From NCBI RefSeq assembly GCF_000298315.2, contig NZ_AEYE02000015.1, positions 186,001-250,000 of the forward strand: a stretch of DNA of 64,000 bases, in the 5' to 3' direction. Below the pieces are notes generated by a model. That model searched no databases. It had not been told where the DNA came from and saw nothing but the letters and a program-made list of their open reading frames with translations. This DNA comes from Rhizobium grahamii CCGE 502 (GTDB lineage Bacteria > Pseudomonadota > Alphaproteobacteria > Rhizobiales > Rhizobiaceae). Position 1 is the stretch's first letter; each line of letters starts with the position of its first letter. Shown piece after piece: positions 34,490 through 44,429 of this stretch. Position numbers and translations under genes: made by a program.

Positions 34490-36069
34490 ACACCCTGTCT
34501 CGAGTTTCGGCGATCGCAATCGCCGCGATGATGGCAACAACAGTCGCATCGGGCTTCACCCGTCCCGCGCAAGCTGCAACCCTGTCGGGCGGCTTCGACG
34601 TCGGCCCCGGCGGCTTCCAGGGCAATTTCAATCCGCTCGCCGCGACCGCCGGCTTCACCTGGCTCAGCATCTATTTCGAACCGCTCGTGACCTATGATGC
34701 GAAGCTGCAGAAGACGGTCGGCGTTCTTGCATCGTCTTATGACGTGAGCCCCGACCAGTTGACCTATACGTTCAAGCTCGTTGACGCGAAATGGCACGAC
34801 GGAAAGCCATTCACGGCCAAGGACGCGAAATTCACGATGGAACTCGCCAAGAATGCAAAGACCGGTTCCGTCCTGGCCGCCCGCCTGACACCGGTGTCAT
34901 CCGTCGAAGCTCCGGACGACCACACGCTCGTCATCAAACTCAACGCGCCGTCGGCCAGCCTCATGGATACGCTGACAAAGGTCATGATGCTCCCCGAGCA
35001 CGCACTGGCCGCAATACCGGCCGACCAGCTCGCCAAGAACGCCTGGTGGTCGACGTCACCGATCGGCACCGGCGCGTTCAAATTCTCGAAGTACGTCAAC
35101 GACCAGTATGTCGAGCTCACTGCCAACACCGACTACCGAGGCGGCAAGCCGGCCCTCGAAAAGATCATCAATCGCTACTTCGCCGATCCGGCGGCTGCGA
35201 TCGCCGCGCTTCGAGCCGGTGAAATCCAGTTCACCTATGTCGACTCCAATGATGTTCCGACATTCAAGGACGACAAGTCTTTCCAGGTGATCGAAGGTAA
35301 TTCCTTCGTCGTCAACTATCTGGGTTTCAATCATGAATCGCCTATCTGGAAGGATTTGCGTGTCCGACAGGCGGTGATGCACGCCATCAATCGCGACGCG
35401 ATTATCCAGAGCCTTTACGGCGGCGCCGCCAAGCCCGCCAACTGCGCCTATGTCGCCGATCAACTCGTCCCGAAGGGCATTGATGACTATGCCTACGATC
35501 CCGAAAAGGCAAAGGCGCTCCTGAAGGAAGCTGGCTGGGACGAGATCAACGGCGGCAAGCCGATCACTCTCCTGACCTACTACACGACGCCATTGGCGAC
35601 CAATGTGCTGGCTGCCGTTCAGGCAATGCTGGCTCAGGTTGGCATCAACGTCGTGCCGCGTGCGGTAGATGCCCCAACCTACAACAGCATCGTCCTGAAG
35701 CCGGACGCCGATATCTCGCAGTTTCAGCTGGTCTATGCCGGTCTGCAAAACGGACCGGATGCAGGCAGCATCAATGTCGGGCTGAATGAAAAGCAGATCC
35801 CGCCGGCCGGCCCGAACGTCGTTCGCGCCCGCATGCCCGATCTGACGGCCGCGCTCGACGCCGCCCTGGGTGAACCTGACGCGGCAAAGCGTGACGAACG
35901 CTATCAGCAGGTCTGCAAGGTCATGAATAGCCAGCTCCCGTGGGGGACCCTCTGGGTGGCCAATCGCTATGGCGTGGTGTCCTCCAAGGTCAAGGATTTT
36001 GTGTGGACTCCCGCCCCTGGCGGCGGCCCCTATCAGGCCGATCCGCAGCGCTGGTCCATCGCCGAATAG
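34486..36069 (+). CDS. Dpp/Opp-type ABC solute-binding protein
   Basis: A 527-residue periplasmic receptor (SBP family 5). The Sec signal ends at PAQA-ATL (about residue 31). Family features include the TYTFKLVDAKWHDGKPFTAKD segment, the VRQAVMHAINRDAIIQSLYGG region and the YDPEKAKALLKEAGWDEING motif. It captures the substrate for the permeases encoded next. Substrates of this class range from peptides to opines, sugars and sialic acid; the DapA-fold neighbours favour a keto-acid sugar or related compound. GGAGG precedes the ATG. Confidence 0.92.
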   Translation: MNTLSRVSAIAIAAMMATTVASGFTRPAQAATLSGGFDVGPGGFQGNFNPLAATAGFTWLSIYFEPLVTYDAKLQKTVGVLASSYDVSPDQLTYTFKLVDAKWHDGKPFTAKDAKFTMELAKNAKTGSVLAARLTPVSSVEAPDDHTLVIKLNAPSASLMDTLTKVMMLPEHALAAIPADQLAKNAWWSTSPIGTGAFKFSKYVNDQYVELTANTDYRGGKPALEKIINRYFADPAAAIAALRAGEIQFTYVDSNDVPTFKDDKSFQVIEGNSFVVNYLGFNHESPIWKDLRVRQAVMHAINRDAIIQSLYGGAAKPANCAYVADQLVPKGIDDYAYDPEKAKALLKEAGWDEINGGKPITLLTYYTTPLATNVLAAVQAMLAQVGINVVPRAVDAPTYNSIVLKPDADISQFQLVYAGLQNGPDAGSINVGLNEKQIPPAGPNVVRARMPDLTAALDAALGEPDAAKRDERYQQVCKVMNSQLPWGTLWVANRYGVVSSKVKDFVWTPAPGGGPYQADPQRWSIAE

Positions 36070-36084
36070 GACCGCCATGGATAA

Positions 36085-36109
36085 GAAAGGGTGGCGTTGC
36101 CACCCTTTC
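36085..36109 (+). terminator. Stem-loop between solute-binding protein and permease genes
   Basis: Perfect 11-bp stem GAAAGGGTGGC (36085-36095) and GCCACCCTTTC (36099-36109) with a GTT loop, 15 nt after the stop. Such hairpins inside transporter operons usually protect or attenuate transcripts so that the binding protein is made in excess. Confidence 0.8.
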
Positions 36110-36123
36110 AGGACGGAGTTGCA

Positions 36124-37083
36124 ATGCTGAGATATAGTCTCCGGCGCCTGGCGATCGGGATAGGTATGCTGCTTGCCTTGAGCATGCTGATTTTCCTTCT
36201 GCTGCGCCTCACCCCCGGCGATCCGATCGACGCCTATATCGATCCGAACATCCCGATGTCGCCAGCCGACTTGGCCGAACTGCGCAGCAGCCTCGGTCTC
36301 GACCAGCCCCTGCCGGTGCAGTATCTGGCCTGGCTGCAGCAAGCCTTGGCCGGCAATCTCGGCTACTCGATCAAGCGGATGGATCAGCCGGTGCTCGGTC
36401 TCGTCTTGTCGCGCATAGGTCCCACCGTCCTGCTGATGGGAACGGCTCTCGTTATCTCGACCGTCGTCGGCATCGCCACGGGCATCATCAGCGCCGTACG
36501 GCGCAATTCCATAGCCGACCTCTCGTTCTCGGTGGTTGCCCTCACAGGCATTTCCAGCCCGGCCTTCCTCAGCGCATTGATCGGACTTTACGTCTTCGCC
36601 GTGCGGCTCAAATGGATGCCATCCGGTGGCATGCTGACGCCGGGCGAGGCTTTCTCGGTGCTTGATCTGCTGCATCACCTGATCCTGCCTGCCTCGCTCC
36701 TTGCGGTCGCTCAAGCGGCTCTGATCATGCGCTATATGCGCGCCTCTCTGCTTGAAGTGCTCAATCAGGACTATGTCCGCACGGCACGGGCGAAGGGCGT
36801 CCTCGAGTTCTGGGTGATCGTCAAGCATGCATTGCGCAATGCGCTGTTGCCTGTTGTCACGCTCATCGGCTCGACTATCGGCCTTGCCATCGGTGGCGCA
36901 ATCTTCATCGAGAGCGTCTTCAACTGGCCGGGCATGGGCTTGCTGCTGGTGGATTCCGTCGAGACCCGCGACTACCCGGTCATCATGGGCGCCACGCTCA
37001 TCATCGGAGCCTGCGTGATCGTCGTGAACCTTCTGACGGACGTCACCTACGCGGTGATCGATCCGCGCATCAAGGTGGCGTGA
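36124..37083 (+). CDS. Dpp/Opp-type ABC permease (DppB-like)
   Basis: A 319-residue inner-membrane permease with six helices. The N-terminal [21 protein letters not shown] helix, the PGDPID loop, and the EAA motif [27 protein letters not shown] define the DppB group. The ATG at 36124 is chosen over an upstream in-frame start because GACGGAG lies just before it. Forms a heterodimer with the next gene's product. Confidence 0.93.
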   Translation: MLRYSLRRLAIGIGMLLALSMLIFLLLRLTPGDPIDAYIDPNIPMSPADLAELRSSLGLDQPLPVQYLAWLQQALAGNLGYSIKRMDQPVLGLVLSRIGPTVLLMGTALVISTVVGIATGIISAVRRNSIADLSFSVVALTGISSPAFLSALIGLYVFAVRLKWMPSGGMLTPGEAFSVLDLLHHLILPASLLAVAQAALIMRYMRASLLEVLNQDYVRTARAKGVLEFWVIVKHALRNALLPVVTLIGSTIGLAIGGAIFIESVFNWPGMGLLLVDSVETRDYPVIMGATLIIGACVIVVNLLTDVTYAVIDPRIKVA

Positions 37084-37085
37084 CC

Positions 37086-37961
37086 ATGCTGGCCAGAACC
37101 CCTAGCCGCAGTCCCGGCCCCCTCGCCCGTGCACTCGACCGCTTCCTGATCAACCGCGCCGCCGTTTTCGGTATCTGTCTGGCTGTTCCTGTCCTGGCGA
37201 TGATCCTCACCTATCCGCTCTGGTGGAGTTTCAAGCCGAACGACATCGACCTTTTGGCAATGAACTCGGGCCCGAGCCTGAAACATTGGTTCGGTACCGA
37301 TGGCGTCGGCCGCGATGTGTTTGCCCGCGTGATGGAAGGCGGCCGCATCTCGCTCCTCGTCGCTGTCGCGTCGACACTGCTATCGGCCGTCATCGGCTTT
37401 CTTTTCGGCGCTGTCTCCGCCCTTTCCGGCCGCTGGGCAGACGCGGTCGGTATGCGGTTTGTCGATCTCGTGATGACACTGCCGCCGGTGATTTTTCTCC
37501 TTGTGCTCGCCTCCATCGCCGGCACGGGCATCTGGCCGACGGTCCTCGTCATCTCACTGCTGTCCTGGCCACTTCTGGCGCGAATGGTGCGCGCACGGCT
37601 GCTGGAACTGCGTGAGCGTGACTTCGTCGTCGCCGCTCGGGGAATGGGCGCCGGCTTGCCCCATCTCCTCTTCCGACACGGGCTGCCGAACTCCATCGAT
37701 ATCTTGGTGGTCTACGCCACGCTGCAGATCGCCAACGCCATCCTCCTCGAAGCCGGGCTTTCCTTCCTTGGCCTCGGCATCGCACCGCCGGCCGCCAGCT
37801 GGGGCAACATGCTGAACGCGGCCCGTTCGACGGCGGTCCTCGAACAATATCCCTGGCAATGGCTGTTCCCAGGCGGGGCGCTCATCCTGGCGGTGCTTGC
37901 CATCAACTTCATCGGCGACGGTCTTCGGGACGCTTTTGACCCTCGCGCTGAACTAAACTGA
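37086..37961 (+). CDS. Dpp/Opp-type ABC permease (DppC-like)
   Basis: A 291-residue permease with the DppC-type N-terminus, the [21 protein letters not shown] motif after the first helix, and the EAA loop [31 protein letters not shown] 37086 follows AAGGTGG; the GTG at 37080 that overlaps the previous stop is an alternative. Partner of the DppB-like protein. Confidence 0.92.
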   Translation: MLARTPSRSPGPLARALDRFLINRAAVFGICLAVPVLAMILTYPLWWSFKPNDIDLLAMNSGPSLKHWFGTDGVGRDVFARVMEGGRISLLVAVASTLLSAVIGFLFGAVSALSGRWADAVGMRFVDLVMTLPPVIFLLVLASIAGTGIWPTVLVISLLSWPLLARMVRARLLELRERDFVVAARGMGAGLPHLLFRHGLPNSIDILVVYATLQIANAILLEAGLSFLGLGIAPPAASWGNMLNAARSTAVLEQYPWQWLFPGGALILAVLAINFIGDGLRDAFDPRAELN

Positions 37962-37981
37962 TCACTCGAAAGAAAGAGACA

Positions 37982-38899
37982 ATGACAAAATTCAAAGGTG
38001 TAATTCCTCCAGTCGTGACGCCGCTCAATGCGGATTTCACGGTCGACTATCCGTCCTACACGCGGGTTCTGGAGCATCTCATCGAGGGCGGTTGCCACGG
38101 TGTTTTCGTGCTCGGCTCGACAAGCGAGGTGATCTTCCACGACGACAAGACGCGCCGCGAGATCATCGAGCACTCGGCAAAAGTGGTGAACGGACGCGTA
38201 CCGCTGATCGTCGGCGTCATCGATCCGACGACGGATCGCGTCATTCATCATGCGGACGTTGCCAAGCGTGCCGGTGCCGACGCCGTGGTTGCCACCGCGC
38301 CGTTCTATACGGTCACCAGCCAATCCGAGATCCTCGACCATTTCCGCTTTATCCGTGACGCCGTCGACGTGCCGCTGGTCGCCTATGACATTCCGGTCTG
38401 CGTCCACGTCAAGCTGCAGCGCCAGACGACGGTGGCCTTGGCAAGAGAAGGCACGATCATCGGCCTCAAGGATTCCAGCGGCGATGACGGCAATTTCCGC
38501 TATGCCCTCCTCGATCTCGCTGATCGGCCGGATGTGTTCCTGATGACCGGCTCGGAGATTGTCGTCGACAATGCCTTGCTGATGGGCGCGCACGGGGTCG
38601 TTCCGGGCATCGCCAATGTCGATCCTCACGGCTATGTGCGCCTTTGGGACGCCGCCCAGCGTGGCGACTGGGTCGCCGCACGCAAGGAGCAGGAGCGGCT
38701 CTGCCGCCTTTTCGAAATCGTCTGGGTTGCCCAGGGCCGCGTTAGCGGCGGCGCCTCCGGCATCGGTGGCTTCAAGACTGCCATGAAGAGCCTCGGCATC
38801 ATCGACAGCGCGGTCATGCCGCGCCCGCGCGCTGCGCTCAACGAAGCCGAGACAGCCAGGATCAACGAGATCCTGCGCGCAACCGGCCTGCTTGGGTGA
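37982..38899 (+). CDS. DapA-family lyase/aldolase 1
   Basis: A 305-residue TIM-barrel enzyme of the dihydrodipicolinate synthase/N-acetylneuraminate lyase superfamily, class I aldolase chemistry. The Schiff-base lysine is in [10 protein letters not shown], the catalytic tyrosine in PLVAYDIPV, and the nucleophile-side motif is [11 protein letters not shown] (in place of GTTGE). Substrates in the family include sialic acid, keto-deoxy sugar acids and hydroxyproline-derived pyrroline carboxylates. Embedded between permease and ATPase genes, so it likely acts on the imported compound rather than in lysine synthesis. AAGAAAGAGA precedes the ATG. Confidence 0.88.
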   Translation: MTKFKGVIPPVVTPLNADFTVDYPSYTRVLEHLIEGGCHGVFVLGSTSEVIFHDDKTRREIIEHSAKVVNGRVPLIVGVIDPTTDRVIHHADVAKRAGADAVVATAPFYTVTSQSEILDHFRFIRDAVDVPLVAYDIPVCVHVKLQRQTTVALAREGTIIGLKDSSGDDGNFRYALLDLADRPDVFLMTGSEIVVDNALLMGAHGVVPGIANVDPHGYVRLWDAAQRGDWVAARKEQERLCRLFEIVWVAQGRVSGGASGIGGFKTAMKSLGIIDSAVMPRPRAALNEAETARINEILRATGLLG

Positions 38900-38904
38900 C
38901 CAAT

Positions 38905-39918
38905 ATGCCGTCAGCCGAACCGATCCTCGCCATTCAGGGCCTCAAGACCATCTTCCGCATTCGCGGAGGCGATGTCACGGCAGTCAACGATGTCGACCTG
39001 ACCGTCGGCGCGGGGGAGACCGTGGCCCTGGTGGGAGAATCCGGTTCGGGCAAATCGGTGACCAGCCTTTCCGTCATGCGCCTTCTGACCCGTAACATCG
39101 GATCGATCGCGGCAGGTAGCATCCGGCTACGCCGAAAGGACGGATCCGGATGCAATCTCGTTTCGCTGACGGAAGACGAGATGCGCGACATTCGCGGCGA
39201 CGACATCGGCATGGTGTTTCAGGAGCCGATGTCCAGCCTCAACCCCGTCTATACAATTGGCGATCAGATCTCCGAGCCAATTCGCATTCATCACAGAGCA
39301 AGCCGGAAAGCGGCAATGGCTACGGCCATTTCGCTGCTGGAAACCGTCGGGATTCCAGATGCCAAGCGCCGGGCCCGTCAGTATCCGCACGAGCTGTCCG
39401 GTGGCATGCGCCAACGTGCGACGATCGCCATGGCGCTTGCCTGCGACCCGACCTTGCTGATTGCGGATGAGCCAACAACCGCACTCGACGTGACGATCCA
39501 GGCGCAGATCCTCGACCTGCTGATGAAGCTTCAGCGCGAGCGCGGAATGGCAATGCTGTTCGTCACCCACAATCTCGGCGTCGTCGCCCAGATCGCCCAT
39601 CGCGTTGCCGTTATGTACACCGGCCGCATCGTCGAAGAAGGCCCGGTCAACGAGGTCTTCAGCAATCCAAAACACCCCTATACGAAGGGCCTTCTCGCCT
39701 CGATGCCTCGGCTTGGCGATGCGACACGGATGAAACAATCGGGCGAAAAGCTCGCAGCCATTCCGGGCGTTGTTCCGAGCCTGATGAACATGCCTTCTGG
39801 CTGCACCTTCGCACCGCGTTGCCAATTTGCGATCGAGGCCTGTCGCAAGGCGGTGCCGGCGCTCGAAGCCGTTGGACCGCTTCATAAGAGCCGATGCATT
39901 CGCTGGCGGGAGATTTAG
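38905..39918 (+). CDS. Dpp/Opp-type ABC ATPase (DppD-like)
   Basis: A 337-residue ATPase: Walker [12 protein letters not shown], signature [15 protein letters not shown], Walker [13 protein letters not shown], and the C-terminal oligopeptide-transporter domain with [15 protein letters not shown], whose cysteines mark DppD/DppF proteins. Start at ATG 38905; a GTG at 38896 overlaps the previous stop and is an alternative. Pairs with the DppF-like ATPase. Confidence 0.93.
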   Translation: MPSAEPILAIQGLKTIFRIRGGDVTAVNDVDLTVGAGETVALVGESGSGKSVTSLSVMRLLTRNIGSIAAGSIRLRRKDGSGCNLVSLTEDEMRDIRGDDIGMVFQEPMSSLNPVYTIGDQISEPIRIHHRASRKAAMATAISLLETVGIPDAKRRARQYPHELSGGMRQRATIAMALACDPTLLIADEPTTALDVTIQAQILDLLMKLQRERGMAMLFVTHNLGVVAQIAHRVAVMYTGRIVEEGPVNEVFSNPKHPYTKGLLASMPRLGDATRMKQSGEKLAAIPGVVPSLMNMPSGCTFAPRCQFAIEACRKAVPALEAVGPLHKSRCIRWREI

Positions 39919-40887
39919 ATGACCAAGCCTTTGCTTTCCGTTCGCGACTTGTCGAAAAGCTACACTTCCCACGGCACGCAACTGACAATCCTGAAGGACA
40001 TTTCCTTCGAGATCGGCAAGGGCGAAGTCGTTGGGCTGGTTGGCGAATCCGGCAGCGGTAAAACGACGATCGGCCGCTCTGTCCTTCGCCTGGTCGAGCC
40101 GTCATCTGGCAACGTCCGCTTCGATGGCGTGGAGTTGACCGGCCTTTCATCCACGGCGATGCGACGCATGCGTCCGCGGATGCAGTATATCTTCCAGGAC
40201 CCCTTTGCCAGCCTCTCGCCGCGCATGACCATCGGCGAGATCCTGACCGAAGGCCTGAAAATCCAGCGCATCGGAACCCGCAGGGAGCGGCTCGAGCGCG
40301 CCCGTGTGGCGCTCGAGCAGGTCGACTTGCCGGCAGAAGCGATCAATCGCTACGCGCACGAGTTCTCAGGCGGGCAGCGTCAGCGCATCGGCATTGCGCG
40401 CGCGCTGACACTGGCCCCGGAACTGATTGTCGCCGACGAGCCGGTATCGGCGCTCGATGTCTCCATCCAGGCGCAGGTGATAAACCTGCTGCGCGATCTG
40501 CAGCAGCGGCTTGGGCTGACCATGCTGTTCATCTCGCACGACCTTGCGGTCGTGGAGTATATCTGTGACCGGGTGATCGTCCTCTATCTCGGGCGCATCA
40601 TGGAGATCGCGGCGAGCAGCGACCTCTACGCCCGGCCGCAGCATCCCTATACGCGCGCGCTACTGTCCGCCATCCCCTCCACCGATGTCGGCGCCAAACG
40701 CGAGCGTCAGGTGCTGAAGGGTGAAATCCCGAGCCCCGCCAATCCGCCGAGCGGCTGCGTTTTCCGCACCCGCTGTCCGCATGCCATCGAAGCCTGCAGC
40801 CAGGCCGTTCCTGAGCTGCGGGAAGTCGCCCCGGGACACCTCAAGGCGTGCATTCGCGACGACATACCGTTGGGAGCCATGCCTTGA
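39919..40887 (+). CDS. Dpp/Opp-type ABC ATPase (DppF-like)
   Basis: A 322-residue ATPase starting immediately after the previous stop. Walker A GESGSGKTTIG, FQDPFASLSPRMTIGEIL Q-loop region typical of DppF, signature FSGGQRQRIGIARAL, Walker B LIVADEPVSALD, and C-terminal GCVFRTRCPHAIEAC. With the DppD-like subunit it completes a five-component importer in this operon. Confidence 0.93.
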   Translation: MTKPLLSVRDLSKSYTSHGTQLTILKDISFEIGKGEVVGLVGESGSGKTTIGRSVLRLVEPSSGNVRFDGVELTGLSSTAMRRMRPRMQYIFQDPFASLSPRMTIGEILTEGLKIQRIGTRRERLERARVALEQVDLPAEAINRYAHEFSGGQRQRIGIARALTLAPELIVADEPVSALDVSIQAQVINLLRDLQQRLGLTMLFISHDLAVVEYICDRVIVLYLGRIMEIAASSDLYARPQHPYTRALLSAIPSTDVGAKRERQVLKGEIPSPANPPSGCVFRTRCPHAIEACSQAVPELREVAPGHLKACIRDDIPLGAMP

Positions 40888-41816
40888 CGACGCAGAGACG
40901 ACATTCAATCGCCGGCAATTGGGCGAGCCTTCTTCTCCCGATCGTGGAGGACGACGCGATCGATTTCGCTGCCCTCGGCGAAGAGGTCGACATCCTGATC
41001 AATGCCGGGGTCGACGGCATCTATTCGAATGGTACAGCCGGCGAGTTCCACAATCAGACGGACGTCGAGTTCGAGCGGATCCAGGTTATCCTCGCGGAGC
41101 GTTGCACAGGCGCCGGCATGCCATTCGTGATCGGCGCATGCCAGCCGGATCCGCACATCGCTCTGTCACGCGTTGCCCGCGCATCCGCGCTGAAGCCGCT
41201 GGCGATCCAGGTCATTCTGCCGGACTGGTGGCCCGTCACCGATCTTGAGGCAATCGATTTCCTGAGACGCGCGACGGACCGCGCCGAGGGGATCCCCTTG
41301 ATCCTCTACAATCCGCCACATGCCAAGCGGGTTCTGACGCCGCGGGAGCTTGCCGCCGTCTGTGGCCCATCGCCTGCCGTCGTCGGTATCAAGCTCGCCG
41401 ATGGCGACGCCAATTGGTATGCCGCTGCCCGCGAATACCTTGCCGAGTTCGCGCTCTTTGTGCCTGGCCATCATCTCGCGACCGGCATGAGCCACGGCGT
41501 TGCCGCAGGTGCCTTTTCCAACGTGGCCTGCCTCAGCCCGCACGGCGCTCAGTGGTGGACAGATTTGATGGCGGAAGACATCGAAGCCGCGCTGGCAATC
41601 GAGAAACGTATTTGCGCGTTCATGGATGACCACATCGTTCCATTCCGCCAAGCGCAAGGCTACTCGAATGCCGCCCTCGACAAGTTGCTGTGCGCGATCG
41701 GAGGCTGGGGACCGGTTGGACCGAAGCTCCGCTGGCCATACCGCTCTATCGATCAAGCCGAAGCAGAGCGTCTAAGACAGATCGCGCGAGCGGAACTGCC
41801 CGAACTCTTCGATTGA
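40884..41816 (+). CDS. DapA-family lyase/aldolase 2
   Basis: A second dihydrodipicolinate synthase-superfamily enzyme, about 310 residues and clearly different in sequence from the first. Schiff-base lysine in VVGIKLADGD, tyrosine in PLILYNPPHAKR, and a YSNGTAGEFHNQ loop. I take the TTG at 40884, which overlaps the previous stop (TTGA) and lies about 10 residues before the conserved barrel start; a GTG at 40848 in the same frame is possible. Two different DapA-type enzymes in one operon suggest consecutive or parallel steps, such as aldol cleavage and dehydration. Confidence 0.87.
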   Translation: MTTQRRHSIAGNWASLLLPIVEDDAIDFAALGEEVDILINAGVDGIYSNGTAGEFHNQTDVEFERIQVILAERCTGAGMPFVIGACQPDPHIALSRVARASALKPLAIQVILPDWWPVTDLEAIDFLRRATDRAEGIPLILYNPPHAKRVLTPRELAAVCGPSPAVVGIKLADGDANWYAAAREYLAEFALFVPGHHLATGMSHGVAAGAFSNVACLSPHGAQWWTDLMAEDIEAALAIEKRICAFMDDHIVPFRQAQGYSNAALDKLLCAIGGWGPVGPKLRWPYRSIDQAEAERLRQIARAELPELFD

Positions 41817-41857
41817 GCGGAGTCAAATGCGGCCGTGACGGACCCCCGCGGTCGCAC

Positions 41858-44266
41858 TCAAACCACGTCGATCTTGAAATCGGCATCTTCCCACCGCTGG
41901 GTGTTCGTCCAGAAGATTGTAAACAGAATTGTGCCTGGACCCAGCCGCTCTGTCGGCAGATCGCAGACGTATGTGCCGAAACCCGTATCGTGAGTATGAC
42001 TGTCGACAACGGTTGCCCAACCGTCGGTCGACCAATGCACGAGGGCCTGTTCGGGCAGTTCGATCCGCAGTTTGCGGCCGGCAGCCATACGGGTGCGCTT
42101 GGCGTTTAGGCGCCATGCGAATGGCGGACGACCGGGCTTCGCCGCGACATACCGAGCAAAGGTTTGAGGCGGCATGTCGAAGACGACGCCATCGCGGATC
42201 GAGCGCAGGAGCTTGATATGTTCCGCGTGAGCCCAGACCAAGGGCATGGCGCTGCCGGACGGACGACCGAGAAAGAGCTCGCGCTCCGGCACGTCGTCGC
42301 TATCCCATATCTGCTCCGGCAGCAGCCCGCCATCGCTTGCCGAAGCTTCCAACGCCGCCAAGAGGCGTTGCGCCTCATCGCGTCGTCCAGCGGCAAGTTC
42401 GTAATGGGCGCGCTCGCCGGTCAAAAGCGGCCAAAGCCGGCCGACGCCGCGACCGGCGAATGGCGCGCCGCCAACGCGCTCCCCGTAGCCGTCGTCATTG
42501 TACCGGTACCAGTAGGATCCGGTCGGCAGGTCACGTCGCAATTCGGCATCGATCGCCGCGATCGTGCCTAGGATGCGTGGGTCGTCGGCGGCGCGAAGTC
42601 CGAACCGCACCAAGGCAAGCGCGTCGGGGCTAATAAGAAGGTCTGCTTCGAGCACGGCCTCGCCATCGTCGCGATTGCGGATCGGGATGAAGTCCCGGCC
42701 GAGCGAGGAGACGTCTTCCGCGGCGGTGGCAATGCGAACGTAGTAGCCGTCGATGCCGAGCCGGCGCGACAACTTCGTATCGCTGGCATAGGTCCACTCC
42801 TCGATGCGCTCGTTCCAACCATCTGCGACTTCCCGCAGATATTGCGCTTGAGGCAACCGTCCGGCCGCTTCCATCGCATCGGCCGCCGCGAGCAAGCCCG
42901 CGATCTCGACGGCCAGCGTAAAGGGCGAGTAGCCAGCATCCTCTTCCCAGCGATCTTGCTGGGTTGCGGGGCCGTTGGTGACGATGTAGGCCGCAGCAGC
43001 CTCGATCATCGCCACGTATCGGCCTGTCTCCGACAAACCGATCACGCCGGCGCGAAGAAGCATGTCGTAAAGCAGGACAGGAAAGGCCGTCTCGTCCATC
43101 TGGATGCCGTTCCAATACGGCCGGCCGTCTAGCCAGGCATTTTGCACCCAATGGCCATCTGCCTCCTGGATCGCCGAGAGATAGTCGAGCACCGACCGCG
43201 CATCGGCTTTGGCGCCAGCGGCAAGCAGCCCTCCCGCGGTTTCCACCAGATCGCGTGTCCAGACCAGATGATACCCGCCGAGATCGTCATCGCTTTTGTT
43301 GAAGCCCCAGGGGATGGAAAGGCTCGCGATAATGGCGCCGGAGGCATCGTCGCGGTGGCTGGCGAGCACGCTGGTGCTGACCCGGTAACGGTTCAACTGG
43401 TTGGGATCATGAGGCTCGTCCAACGCAAGCAAGCCGGCCTGCCACTCCCGCCAGCCGCTCTGATAGTACCGCAGCGCCGGCTCGATACCCTGCTCCAGGC
43501 TGAGGACGGCACGGAAAGCAGCCTCCTCGGGCTGCGCGCCGAAACCGATGGCGACCAATATCCGCCCTTGACCCGCCTGCAGGTCGAGTGTCCCCGATAG
43601 CGCAACATTGCCGGACACGGCACAGCGATACTCCTCCTTCAGCCCTTCCCCCCGCGACAACGTTTGCCAGCCATCCGAAAAACCGACATACCCGGCCGAA
43701 CGCGCAAGCCAAGGCACCGAAGCGGCAACCGCAAGCGCTCGACCAGAACCCTCGGCAAAAAGCATCGGCCTGCCCTTGAAATCGGAGCACCAGGCGGTGT
43801 TGTCGGCACCGCCGTTGACGAGATGCGGTGCCACGAGGGCGTGCAGTTGGTAGTCGGAGAGGCCACCGATCAACGCCTCGAAGCGTACCTCTTGCAGCAC
43901 CACCTCGCGCTCAGGATCGGTAAGGATCGTTTTGGTGATGCGATAACGGCCATCGCGGGCGGTGTTGATAAGGCGGAAGGCCGGGACGCCATCCTCGATT
44001 GCCTGCACCCGATGATCGGCATCACGCTTCTCTTCCGAGAAGTAACCATCGCCCGTCACGATGAAGCCGAAATCGCGGACACAGGCCATGTCCAGCCGCG
44101 GCGCATAGATCTCGTTGAGGATACCGTGGCTTGCCGTGAACCAAACGGGACTTGCCGGGCCGACGGCGGTGCCGACCGCGCTCTTATCACTTGAGGTCCA
44201 GCGCGGCTCGATCCCGGGAGCGCCGGGTGGGTCGATGGAACCGGGAGGCAAGCTCGGAAAGGTCAA
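41858..44266 (-). CDS. Glycoside hydrolase family 15 glucoamylase/glucodextranase-like
   Basis: An 802-residue enzyme that releases glucose from alpha-glucans by inversion. An N-terminal beta-sandwich domain (about 1-270, with ASPVWFTASHGILNEIYAPRLD and the VRFEALIGG strand) is followed by the (alpha/alpha)6 catalytic barrel (about 290-680): GFNKSDDDLGGYHLVWTRDLVET, YWNGIQMDETAFPVLLYD and RVGGAPFAGRGVGRLWPLLTGE are family motifs. The C-terminus (about 715-802) is another beta domain. There is no evident signal peptide, so it may act on intracellular glycogen or maltodextrin. Divergent from a glucokinase-like gene, giving a glucan to glucose-6-phosphate pair. Confidence 0.9.
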   Translation of the reverse strand: MTFPSLPPGSIDPPGAPGIEPRWTSSDKSAVGTAVGPASPVWFTASHGILNEIYAPRLDMACVRDFGFIVTGDGYFSEEKRDADHRVQAIEDGVPAFRLINTARDGRYRITKTILTDPEREVVLQEVRFEALIGGLSDYQLHALVAPHLVNGGADNTAWCSDFKGRPMLFAEGSGRALAVAASVPWLARSAGYVGFSDGWQTLSRGEGLKEEYRCAVSGNVALSGTLDLQAGQGRILVAIGFGAQPEEAAFRAVLSLEQGIEPALRYYQSGWREWQAGLLALDEPHDPNQLNRYRVSTSVLASHRDDASGAIIASLSIPWGFNKSDDDLGGYHLVWTRDLVETAGGLLAAGAKADARSVLDYLSAIQEADGHWVQNAWLDGRPYWNGIQMDETAFPVLLYDMLLRAGVIGLSETGRYVAMIEAAAAYIVTNGPATQQDRWEEDAGYSPFTLAVEIAGLLAAADAMEAAGRLPQAQYLREVADGWNERIEEWTYASDTKLSRRLGIDGYYVRIATAAEDVSSLGRDFIPIRNRDDGEAVLEADLLISPDALALVRFGLRAADDPRILGTIAAIDAELRRDLPTGSYWYRYNDDGYGERVGGAPFAGRGVGRLWPLLTGERAHYELAAGRRDEAQRLLAALEASASDGGLLPEQIWDSDDVPERELFLGRPSGSAMPLVWAHAEHIKLLRSIRDGVVFDMPPQTFARYVAAKPGRPPFAWRLNAKRTRMAAGRKLRIELPEQALVHWSTDGWATVVDSHTHDTGFGTYVCDLPTERLGPGTILFTIFWTNTQRWEDADFKIDVV

Positions 44267-44429
44267 GTGATGATCCTCCGCTAGTGTGCGCTCTTTTCAG
44301 TGAGCCATCCTGGCGTTTAAATCAAGCGACACCGCATTTTCGCCCGACGCTTGACAGAGGCTACCGATCTTGCCCCGATACGCGGTGCGGCAGGGATGAG
44401 AGCATAGGCCGGCAGAGGAGCGCAAAGAT

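Noticed and set aside
35056-36828. Minus-strand open frame of 590 codons opposite the receptor and permease genes
   Set aside because: It spans two well-supported genes on the other strand and their intergenic hairpin; composition is that of an antisense frame.
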